From Patescibacteria group bacterium (GTDB lineage: Bacteria; Patescibacteriota; Saccharimonadia; Saccharimonadales; CAIOMD01): a DNA stretch of 5,499 nt. Position numbers and translations under genes: made by a program. Shown one piece after another: positions 1 through 4,342 of this stretch (within the stretch, counting starts at the first letter, position 1; each line of letters opens with the position of its first letter). The notes under the pieces were generated by a model that worked only from the letters and a program-made list of their open reading frames with translations, made no database searches and was not told where the DNA came from. The stretch covers positions 1 to 5,499 of the forward strand of contig JALOQO010000047.1 of NCBI GenBank assembly GCA_025453305.1, in the 5' to 3' direction.

Positions 1-233
1 CAGTTTACTTCTACCAAAACACCTATACGATTATCATGCAAATAACTGCCTATTACACCACATCTAGCTTCTCGTTCGCCTCGTTTTTCGGCTTTGGTCA
101 TTCCCTTTTTGCGCATTGCTTCTAGCGCTTTATCAAAATCTCCGTCAGTTTCAACTAATGCTTTTTTAGCGTCTGTTATACCAACACCAGTCAGTTCTCT
201 AAGTCTTTTAATAGTTTCGATATCTATAGCCAT
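1..233 (-). CDS. tsf: Elongation factor Ts, N-terminal part (runs off the left edge)
   Basis: EF-Ts is the cytoplasmic guanine-nucleotide exchange factor that releases GDP from EF-Tu so it can be recharged with GTP. Seventy-seven codons plus two bases are visible. The protein starts MAIDIETIKRLRELTG and continues with TGVGITDAKKAL (residues 15-26), the UBA-like N-terminal domain that contacts EF-Tu. A GDFDKALEAMRKKG stretch (31-44) follows, then the start of the core domain, RIGVLVEVN (69-77). The next two bases, TG, fit the cysteine of the family motif VNCETDFV. The ATG lies one base after the rpsB stop, and an AAAAGGAG Shine-Dalgarno at 247-240, inside the last rpsB codons, sits six bases ahead of it. 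Translational coupling to rpsB is therefore likely. The rpsB-tsf order is the usual bacterial arrangement. Identity is secure; only about a third of the gene is visible. Confidence 0.96.
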   Translation of the reverse strand, partial: MAIDIETIKRLRELTGVGITDAKKALVETDGDFDKALEAMRKKGMTKAEKRGEREARCGVIGSYLHDNRIGVLVEVN

Positions 234-234
234 T

Positions 235-963
235 TTATTCTCCTTTTACTTTTTCGTTTGCTGTTACCGACTTTTGCTTAGTAATACCAGCTTTGGCGGC
301 ATCTGCAATCAAACCCGATATATACTTTGCAGTACTTATAGAATCGTCATTTGCCGGTATTGGGTAATCAATTTTAGTAGGATTAGTATTAGTATCAACT
401 ATCGCAACTACGGGTATACCCAATTTTGTAGCTTCTTGGACGGCAATATTGTTTTCTAGTATATCGTTTATAAATAACGCGCCGGGTTTTCCGCGAAGTT
501 CCTTAACACCTCCGTAAAGTAAATTCATAGCATCTATTTGCTCTTGAAATCTTTGAACCTCTAGCTTGTTGTATCTGCTAGCAAGTTCACTACTAGCCAT
601 TTTAGATTCTAAATCTTTAAGTTTTTTGATACGGACATTTATTGTAGAGCTGTTGGTTAGCATACCACCCAACCATCTCTCTACTACGAAAGGTTGGCCA
701 GCAGCAACGGCTGCATCTTTTATAATGTTTGTGGATTGCTTTTTAGTACCTACAAATAAAATCTGGTGACCCTTGCTGGTTTGCGACTCTACAAAAGATA
801 ATGCCCTTTCTAGAGCATCTACTGTTTTAGTGAGGTCGATAATATGTATTCCGCCCCTTTTACTGTGAATATAAGTGGCCATTTTTGGATGCCACCGGCT
901 GGTCTTATGACCAAAATGCGCGCCCGCTTCTAAGAGCGCCTTTATATCTAATGGCTGTGCCAT
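235..963 (-). CDS. rpsB: 30S ribosomal protein S2
   Basis: S2 is a late-assembling protein of the small ribosomal subunit, sitting at the head-body junction on the solvent side. The 242-residue product matches the usual length (E. coli about 241). It starts MAQPLDIKALLEAGAHFGHK, followed by the family signature TSRWHPKM at residues 21-28. Other S2 hallmarks are GGIHIIDLTKT in the first quarter, FVVERWLGGMLTN in the middle, and IPVVAIVDTNTNP with IDYPIPANDDS toward the end. The reading frame stays open upstream to base 1023. The start at 963 is preferred because AAAGGA lies nine bases ahead of it, because homologous S2 proteins begin at this point, and because the upstream extension is part of a structured leader. 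The last codons carry the tsf ribosome-binding site. Confidence 0.98.
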   Translation of the reverse strand: MAQPLDIKALLEAGAHFGHKTSRWHPKMATYIHSKRGGIHIIDLTKTVDALERALSFVESQTSKGHQILFVGTKKQSTNIIKDAAVAAGQPFVVERWLGGMLTNSSTINVRIKKLKDLESKMASSELASRYNKLEVQRFQEQIDAMNLLYGGVKELRGKPGALFINDILENNIAVQEATKLGIPVVAIVDTNTNPTKIDYPIPANDDSISTAKYISGLIADAAKAGITKQKSVTANEKVKGE

Positions 964-970
964 AGTTTGA

Positions 971-1013
971 TATCCTTTCTCTTCATTTGCGACTACCCCG
1001 AGCGGGGAGGATA
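971..1013 (-). promoter_or_regulatory. rpsB leader structure that can cover the ribosome-binding site
   Basis: Read on the minus strand, the rpsB leader contains TATCCT (1013-1008) and then a strong CCCC/GGGG hairpin (1007-996, four-base loop GCTC). About 20 bases later comes AGGATA (976-971), the exact complement of TATCCT, and this copy contains most of the Shine-Dalgarno. Pairing of the two would close a stem over the ribosome-binding site. S2 autoregulates rpsB-tsf in some bacteria through leader RNA, so a similar switch is plausible here, but that is inference. The outer six-pair helix could be chance; the inner hairpin is clear. Confidence 0.45.
973..978 (-). promoter_or_regulatory. Shine-Dalgarno of rpsB
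   Basis: AAAGGA on the minus strand, nine bases before the ATG at 963-961. It fixes the rpsB start at 963 rather than at the upstream in-frame codon at 1023. It overlaps AGGATA (976-971), which can pair with an upstream TATCCT (see the leader structure). Confidence 0.8.
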
Positions 1014-1050
1014 AAATACGCAAATTGATTCATTAAATTAATATATCTTA

Positions 1051-1078
1051 AGTATAGTACCAGATACATCGGTTACAA
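1051..1078 (-). promoter_or_regulatory. Sigma70-type promoter for rpsB-tsf
   Basis: On the minus strand, TTGTAA (1078-1073, four of six to TTGACA), a 16-base spacer and TATACT (1056-1051, five of six to TATAAT). The predicted transcription start is near 1044, giving a leader of about 80 bases that includes the hairpin region. It lies back to back with the rpmE promoter, the two -35 boxes being separated by 17 bases. Confidence 0.65.
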
Positions 1079-1095
1079 TCAAGCCCTGTATTTGG

Positions 1096-1124
1096 TTGAC
1101 CAGATATTGATTTAGCGGTATAAT
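1096..1124 (+). promoter_or_regulatory. Sigma70-type promoter for rpmE and probably the downstream genes
   Basis: TTGACC (1096-1101), an ideal 17-base spacer, and a perfect TATAAT (1119-1124). This is the best promoter match in the window. The predicted transcription start is near 1131, giving an untranslated leader of about 87 bases before the rpmE ATG. The strength suits a ribosomal protein gene. Confidence 0.85.
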
Positions 1125-1136
1125 CAATCTTTGACT

Positions 1137-1182
1137 AGAGCGATAACTGACTGCGGTACGGTTCGCCGCTAACCAGTGCTCT
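1137..1182 (+). promoter_or_regulatory. Structured 5' leader of rpmE (possible L31 autoregulatory element)
   Basis: The leader folds into one nested stem: AGAGC (1137-1141) with GCTCT (1178-1182), ACTG (1146-1149) with CAGT (1174-1177), and GCGG (1153-1156) with CCGC (1166-1169). There is a four-base bulge on the left side, a small internal loop and a nine-base apical loop. The fold lies between the predicted transcription start and the ribosome-binding site (AAGGA, 1205-1209). Leader RNAs controlling L31 genes have been described in several other phyla. Membership of such a class here is inference, because I see the pairing in one sequence only. Confidence 0.4.
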
Positions 1183-1217
1183 TAAAAATTATTTAAAGAA
1201 CTACAAGGATATAACTC

Positions 1218-1535
1218 ATGAAAAAAGATTTACATGCCAAAGATTACCGATTGGTAGTTTTCGAGGATCTTAACGACGGTACAAGAATATTAACCCGCAG
1301 TACAGTCCGAACAGAAGAGACAATCAAATGGGAAGATGGCAATGAGTACCCTTTGGTTAAAGTACACATAAGTAGTTCTAGCCACCCATTTTACACCGGC
1401 CAAGAAAAGGTTCTTGATCTAGAGGGCCGCGTTGACCGCTTTAAGGCCCGTGCGGCAGCTGCAGAAAAAGCTCTAGAATCCCGCAAAAAAGCAGCCAGCA
1501 AAACCCGCGTCAAAAAAGCTCCAAAAAGCGAATAG
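1218..1535 (+). CDS. rpmE2: 50S ribosomal protein L31, type B, with a basic C-terminal extension
   Basis: L31 binds the large subunit and bridges to the small-subunit head. The protein starts [17 protein letters not shown] and carries the type B signatures ILTRSTV (24-30), EYPLVKV (43-49), SHPFYTG (55-61) and GRVDRF (70-75). There are no cysteines, so the zinc-binding site of type A L31 is absent. The conserved core ends near residue 78. Residues 79-105 form a Lys/Ala/Arg-rich tail with a helix-forming [15 protein letters not shown] segment and a [11 protein letters not shown] end, longer than most type B proteins, and probably contacts rRNA. AAGGA lies eight bases before the ATG. The gene heads the plus-strand cluster under a strong promoter. 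Strictly the symbol is rpmE or rpmE2, depending on convention. Confidence 0.95.
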   Translation: MKKDLHAKDYRLVVFEDLNDGTRILTRSTVRTEETIKWEDGNEYPLVKVHISSSSHPFYTGQEKVLDLEGRVDRFKARAAAAEKALESRKKAASKTRVKKAPKSE

Positions 1536-1542
1536 CTTTTTT
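1512..1542 (+). terminator. Weak terminator-like hairpin at the end of rpmE
   Basis: A perfect nine-base inverted repeat, AAAAAAGCT (1512-1520) and AGCTTTTTT (1534-1542), with a 13-base loop. It overlaps the rpmE stop codon (TAG, 1533-1535). The stem ends in a T run, but it is mostly A-T and the T run is part of the stem. At best it would attenuate, letting some transcription continue into the next genes. Confidence 0.35.
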
Positions 1543-1544
1543 GT

Positions 1545-1572
1545 AGGGTTAAGGATAAAGGGTTTAGGGGTT
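1545..1572 (+). repeat. G-rich heptamer array upstream of the four-helix-bundle gene (left inverted repeat)
   Basis: Four back-to-back heptamers: AGGGTTA, AGGATAA, AGGGTTT, AGGGGTT. It is the approximate inverted copy of the C-rich array at 1922-1949; for example AGGGTTTAGGG (1559-1569) is the exact complement of CCCTAAACCCT (1931-1941). The last unit supplies AGGGG (1566-1570), the only Shine-Dalgarno-like sequence for the gene at 1580, nine bases before its ATG. Confidence 0.8.
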
Positions 1573-1579
1573 AGTAAAT

Positions 1580-1936
1580 ATGAGTTTGAATTCATTTAAA
1601 GATTTGGTTGTATGGCAGAAATCCAGATTATTAGTAAAAGAGGTGTACGACTTATGCTCACTCCTACCTAGTAGCGAAAAGTTTGGCTTAAGTAGCCAAA
1701 TGCAAAGGTCTAGCATATCCATTCCGTCCAATATTGCAGAAGGTTATAGAAGACATAATACTAAAGAATATAATCAATTTTTAGGTATAGCGGCGGGTAG
1801 CGCAGCGGAACTAGAAACTCAATTAATACTGGTTTCTGACATATATCACCTAGATACCAGCAAAATATTAAACAATCTGGAAGAGATTCAAAAAATGTTA
1901 TTTGCTTTATCAAAAAAACTTTACCCTAAACCCTAA
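1580..1936 (+). CDS. Four-helix-bundle protein (S23 / 23S rRNA intervening-sequence protein family)
   Basis: This 118-residue protein belongs to the family first known from open reading frames inside 23S rRNA intervening sequences and related to the Avd accessory protein of diversity-generating retroelements. Visible family motifs are FKDLVVWQK (6-14), EKFGLSSQMQRSSISIPSN (33-51) running into IAEG (52-55), and a third-helix block FLGIAAGSAAELETQL (67-82). Length is typical and the gene looks intact. The molecular function is not known for stand-alone members; a pentameric, nucleic-acid-binding role is known or suggested for relatives. No rRNA, reverse transcriptase or variable repeat lies nearby, so neither an intervening-sequence nor a retroelement role is supported here. 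The gene is bracketed by inverted heptamer arrays, and its last residues (YPKP) and stop codon are written in the right-hand array. It sits between rpmE and prfA, which looks like an insertion into an older cluster. Confidence 0.92.
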   Translation: MSLNSFKDLVVWQKSRLLVKEVYDLCSLLPSSEKFGLSSQMQRSSISIPSNIAEGYRRHNTKEYNQFLGIAAGSAAELETQLILVSDIYHLDTSKILNNLEEIQKMLFALSKKLYPKP

Positions 1937-1949
1937 ACCCTATACCCTA
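1922..1949 (+). repeat. C-rich heptamer array at the end of the four-helix-bundle gene (right inverted repeat)
   Basis: Four exact-length heptamers: TACCCTA, AACCCTA, AACCCTA, TACCCTA. They overlap the last codons and the TAA stop (1934-1936) of the upstream gene and end five bases before the prfA ATG, leaving prfA with no Shine-Dalgarno. It is the reverse-complement partner of the array at 1545-1572. The same CCCTAAA unit recurs at 3301-3328. Confidence 0.85.
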
Positions 1950-1954
1950 TATAC

Positions 1955-3007
1955 ATGGAACACAAGATTCAAGCACTAAAATCAGAACTTTCAGACTTAT
2001 CGGCCCGCCTATCAGACCCGGGTATATATTCTAGCGTAGAATACCCCAAACTGGCCAAAAGGCAAAACTACCTAGAAACAACTATTGGGCTGTACGATAC
2101 TTTGCAAAAATTATTAGCTCAACGAAAAGAAGTCCAAGAGCTATCGGGCGGAAATGACGAACTTGCCGAACTAGCCAAGCAAGAACTTGTAGATATTGAA
2201 CATCAAATTGCAGAACTTACAGATAAATTAGATGAGGCCCTAACCCCCAAAGACCCCAATGATGAACGCAATTGCATTATAGAAATTCGTGCAGGCGCCG
2301 GTGGTGACGAATCTAGTCTTTTTGGAGCTGAACTTTATAAAATGTATAGCCGTTACGCAGAAATTAACAATTTTAAAGTAGAACTTATTAGCCAAAGCCC
2401 TAGCGAAGCAGGTGGTTTTAAAGAAATATCGTTTGCTATAAACGGCCCAGACGCCTACAAGACTTATAAATACGAGGCTGGTGTACACCGTGTGCAACGC
2501 GTGCCGGTTACCGAAAGCCAAGGTAGAATCCACACTAGCACCGCAACAGTCGCCGTACTGCCAGAGGCAGAGGAATCAGATATAGAAATAAAACCAGAAG
2601 ATTTAAGAATAGATGTATACAGGAGCGGTGGCCACGGCGGACAAAGTGTAAACACCACCGATAGCGCCGTACGAATCACCCACCTGCCCAGTGGCCTAGT
2701 TGTAACCTGCCAAGACGAAAAGTCACAAATCAAGAACAAAGACAAAGCCATGGGTGTTCTGCGTGCAAGGCTATTGCAACAAAAAATAGATGATGAGCAA
2801 AAAATGTTATCAGAAGCCCGCAAAAAGCTTATAGGTAGTGGAGATCGTTCAGAAAAAGTGCGCACTTATAACTTTCCACAAGACCGTATTACCGACCACC
2901 GCATAGGTTATAGCCGTAGCAACATCCCTGCCGCCCTTGCCGGCGATATCCAAGACCTAATAGACGCCCTAGCCGCTGCCGAACGCCACGCCCTCCAAGC
3001 AGACTAA
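1955..3007 (+). CDS. prfA: Peptide chain release factor 1
   Basis: RF1 recognises UAA and UAG in the ribosomal A site and triggers peptidyl-tRNA hydrolysis. At 350 residues it is close to the usual 355-360. Residues 1-100 form the coiled N-terminal domain, ending in [11 protein letters not shown]. The core holds [14 protein letters not shown] (110-123) and MYSRYAE (130-136). [17 protein letters not shown] (179-195) includes the tripeptide anticodon PVT (184-186), which marks it as RF1 rather than RF2 (SPF). The catalytic GGQ is at 228-230 in [13 protein letters not shown], with [20 protein letters not shown] near 297-316. The ATG at 1955 is the only sensible start, since the next Met is residue 130. 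No Shine-Dalgarno precedes it; the upstream bases are C-rich heptamers. Its GGQ glutamine is the substrate of PrmC, encoded downstream. Confidence 0.98.
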   Translation: MEHKIQALKSELSDLSARLSDPGIYSSVEYPKLAKRQNYLETTIGLYDTLQKLLAQRKEVQELSGGNDELAELAKQELVDIEHQIAELTDKLDEALTPKDPNDERNCIIEIRAGAGGDESSLFGAELYKMYSRYAEINNFKVELISQSPSEAGGFKEISFAINGPDAYKTYKYEAGVHRVQRVPVTESQGRIHTSTATVAVLPEAEESDIEIKPEDLRIDVYRSGGHGGQSVNTTDSAVRITHLPSGLVVTCQDEKSQIKNKDKAMGVLRARLLQQKIDDEQKMLSEARKKLIGSGDRSEKVRTYNFPQDRITDHRIGYSRSNIPAALAGDIQDLIDALAAAERHALQAD

Positions 3008-3008
3008 A

Positions 3009-3069
3009 GATTAGATGTTAGATATTAGATGTTAGATGTTGGATGTTGGATGTTGGATGTTAGGTTTTA
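3009..3069 (+). repeat. GATGTTR heptamer tandem array after prfA
   Basis: Two bases after the prfA stop begins an array with period 7. Seven full units of the form GATRTTR run from 3014 to 3062 (GATGTTA or GATGTTG, with one GATATTA), with degenerate partial units at both ends. It differs in sequence from the CCCTAAA arrays but has the same unit length. The array is outside any convincing gene. An A/T-rich stretch with a six-T run (3093-3098) follows; I see no stable terminator in it. Confidence 0.85.
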
Positions 3070-3105
3070 AAGTTTGTATATTAATATAACAATTTTTTAC
3101 TTAAA

Positions 3106-3267
3106 TTAATTATTAAAAGGGTCAGACAGGCGCCAACTTTCTAAGTAATCTACATTCCCATTAATGATTTTTTCTATCTTATCTAAAGCTGATTTTTCTT
3201 TTGGTGATATTCCGTCTAGCTCTTCCGCTTTGTCGACCTTGCCCACCTTTACGACTGTTATCGTCAA
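3106..3267 (-). CDS. Possible short hypothetical protein or gene remnant between prfA and prmC
   Basis: On the minus strand, 53 codons starting from a TTG give a hydrophilic, protein-like sequence ending in VDYLESWRLSDPFNN with a TAA stop. Its middle is LDGISPKEKSALDKIEKII, plausibly a short helix. I do not recognise a family. The frame is open further upstream to 3471, but that part runs through the CCCTAAA repeat and antisense to prmC, so it is unlikely to be coding. There is no ATG in the plausible part and no Shine-Dalgarno before the TTG; a GTG at 3246 is an alternative. It could be a real small gene, the tail of a decayed gene, or chance. Its opposite orientation and its position between heptamer arrays favour an inserted fragment. 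Confidence 0.3.
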   Translation of the reverse strand: MTITVVKVGKVDKAEELDGISPKEKSALDKIEKIINGNVDYLESWRLSDPFNN

Positions 3268-3280
3268 TGCATTAATGCGA

Positions 3281-3330
3281 ATATGGGTATGGGTTTCTCT
3301 ACACCCTAAACCCTTTACCCTAAACCCTAA
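3281..3330 (+). repeat. CCCTAAA-type heptamer array with inverted G-rich arm, upstream of prmC
   Basis: Four C-rich heptamers (3301-3328: ACACCCT, AAACCCT, TTACCCT, AAACCCT) follow a short G-rich arm, GGGTATGGGTTT (3285-3296). The arms can pair: GGGTTT (3291-3296) with AAACCC (3308-3313), and GGGT (3285-3288) with ACCC (3317-3320). The array ends just before the prmC -35 box. The sequence is closely related to the array bracketing the four-helix-bundle gene. Confidence 0.75.
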
Positions 3331-3334
3331 TATT

Positions 3335-3363
3335 TTGCTAATGCTTAAAAATCCCCGTATACT
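3335..3363 (+). promoter_or_regulatory. Sigma70-type promoter giving a leaderless or near-leaderless prmC mRNA
   Basis: TTGCTA (3335-3340, four of six), an exact 17-base spacer, and TATACT (3358-3363, five of six; the same -10 as rpsB). Transcription should start about 3370-3372, at or within two bases of the prmC ATG (3372). There is no Shine-Dalgarno in the eight A/T-rich bases between, so the mRNA is probably leaderless. Confidence 0.6.
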
Positions 3364-3371
3364 TAATAATA

Positions 3372-4193
3372 ATGACGATTCAAGGGTGGATAGAAAGAAC
3401 AAAAACTCACTTTGCAGATAATAATATAGACTCTGCCTGGCTTGATGCGGTGCTGATTTTAGAATTTGCATCTGGTAAGGATAGGGCCTGGTTAATGGCC
3501 CATTCAGACGACAGTCTTACACATTTGCTCACTATCCATCAACTAGAAATACTGGTAAAAGCTGTTGCCCGCCGCGCCAACCACGAACCGATTGCTTATA
3601 TTACTGGTTACAAAGAATTTTATGGCCATACTTTTAAGGTAAATAATAATGTGCTGATTCCCCGCCCAGAAAGCGAAGATATTATTAATGTAATAGCTGA
3701 TTTTGGTAATATTTCAGGCAAAAACTTGGTAGATATAGGCACCGGCTGTGGTGCGCTAGCCATTAGCGCCAAGATTAAACATACCAAATTAAATGTTACT
3801 GGTCTTGATATAAGTCAACGCGCACTTGACATTGCTAAACACAACGCAAAACAATTAGATGCAGATGTTAATTTTATTAGGTCTAATTTACTGGATTCGA
3901 TAGAGGCTAAACAAGATATTATTTTGGCTAACCTGCCCTATATACCACCCGATTATAATCTTTCGGCGGATATTAAATATGAACCCGCTATTGCTCTATA
4001 TAGCGATAACGGTGGTCTTATGCTTATAGAACATTTATTAAAACAAGCTGCTCAAAAACTAAATCCCGGAGGTTTTGTTGTGTTAGAATCTTTACCATCA
4101 CAAGTTAATCGCATAAACAAAATCGCAACAAAACACGATTTACAACTAGTTAAACGAACCGGATTAGTGCAAGTTTATAAGTACTGGCCTTAA
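3372..4193 (+). CDS. prmC: Peptide chain release factor N5-glutamine methyltransferase
   Basis: PrmC (HemK) uses S-adenosylmethionine to methylate the glutamine of the release-factor GGQ motif, here Gln230 of RF1, raising termination efficiency. It is 273 residues, the usual length. The N-terminal helical substrate-binding domain (about 1-80) ends in NHEPIAYITGYKEFYG (70-85). The linker signature VLIPRPESE is at 94-102. The Rossmann methyltransferase domain has motif I DIGTGCG (121-127) and an acidic residue after strand 2 at GLDIS (144-148). The substrate-binding motif is NLPY (187-190) instead of the common NPPY. YEPAIALYSDNGG (203-215) matches the family YEPxxAL block. Most bacteria keep prmC next to prfA; here 364 bases of repeats and a possible fragment separate them, and prmC has its own promoter. 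Confidence 0.96.
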   Translation: MTIQGWIERTKTHFADNNIDSAWLDAVLILEFASGKDRAWLMAHSDDSLTHLLTIHQLEILVKAVARRANHEPIAYITGYKEFYGHTFKVNNNVLIPRPESEDIINVIADFGNISGKNLVDIGTGCGALAISAKIKHTKLNVTGLDISQRALDIAKHNAKQLDADVNFIRSNLLDSIEAKQDIILANLPYIPPDYNLSADIKYEPAIALYSDNGGLMLIEHLLKQAAQKLNPGGFVVLESLPSQVNRINKIATKHDLQLVKRTGLVQVYKYWP

Positions 4194-4194
4194 G

Positions 4195-4270
4195 TTAGGG
4201 ACTGGGGGTTGGGGACTAGGTAATAGGAGTATAACCCCATTACCCATTACCTTTCCCCATACCCTATTTT
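4195..4270 (+). terminator. Long G-rich/C-rich heptamer hairpin after prmC, terminator-like
   Basis: Five G-rich heptamers (4195-4229: TTAGGGA, CTGGGGG, TTGGGGA, CTAGGTA, ATAGGAG) are followed by C-rich units from 4235 (CCCCATT, ACCCATT and others). The halves pair as TAGGG (4196-4200) with CCCTA (4262-4266), GGGG (4211-4214) with CCCC (4255-4258), and GGTAAT (4219-4224) with ATTACC (4246-4251). TTTT (4267-4270) follows. An alternative inner hairpin uses ATTACC at 4239-4244. This can serve as the prmC terminator in a convergent gene pair, although it is much longer and looser than a standard one. It is also a repeat element; from memory it resembles the heptameric STRR repeats of cyanobacteria. 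Confidence 0.55.
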
Positions 4271-4277
4271 AGTATTT

Positions 4278-4332
4278 CGTATTTCGTAGATTTATTATTA
4301 TAATTTTTACTACCTACGAACTACTTAATACG
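4278..4332. repeat. Interrupted palindrome between prmC and the protease gene
   Basis: CGTATTTCGTAG (4278-4289) is the reverse complement of CTACGA (4314-4319) plus AATACG (4327-4332), once the seven bases ACTACTT (4320-4326) are skipped. The extra piece is thus exactly one repeat unit long. The left side also continues the period-7 phase (TCGTATT 4277-4283, TCGTAGA 4284-4290). The 24-base loop is A/T-rich. There is no T run suited to intrinsic termination on the minus strand. The structure is clear; its function is unknown. Confidence 0.55.
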
Positions 4333-4342
4333 ATTTACGATA

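Noticed and set aside
94..459. Plus-strand open frame of 121 codons
   Set aside because: It lies antisense to tsf and rpsB, both unmistakable, and its sequence has the composition of a shadow frame.
964..1023. A longer S2 starting at 1023
   Set aside because: The added residues have no S2 similarity, overlap the leader hairpin, and a good SD precedes the ATG at 963.
1922..1949. CCCTAAA units equal the plant telomere repeat; eukaryotic contamination or a linear chromosome end considered
   Set aside because: Arrays are only four units long, degenerate and inverted, and lie between ordinary bacterial genes, with intact coding sequence on both sides.
1545..1949. 23S rRNA intervening sequence or diversity-generating retroelement suggested by the four-helix-bundle gene
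   Set aside because: No rRNA sequence, reverse transcriptase, or template/variable repeat pair is visible in the window.
2464..2865. Minus-strand open frame of 133 codons
   Set aside because: It lies wholly antisense to the conserved core of prfA, including PVT and GGQ, and shows no family motif.
1545..3330. CRISPR array
   Set aside because: Units are seven bases, back to back, with no unique spacers and no cas genes.
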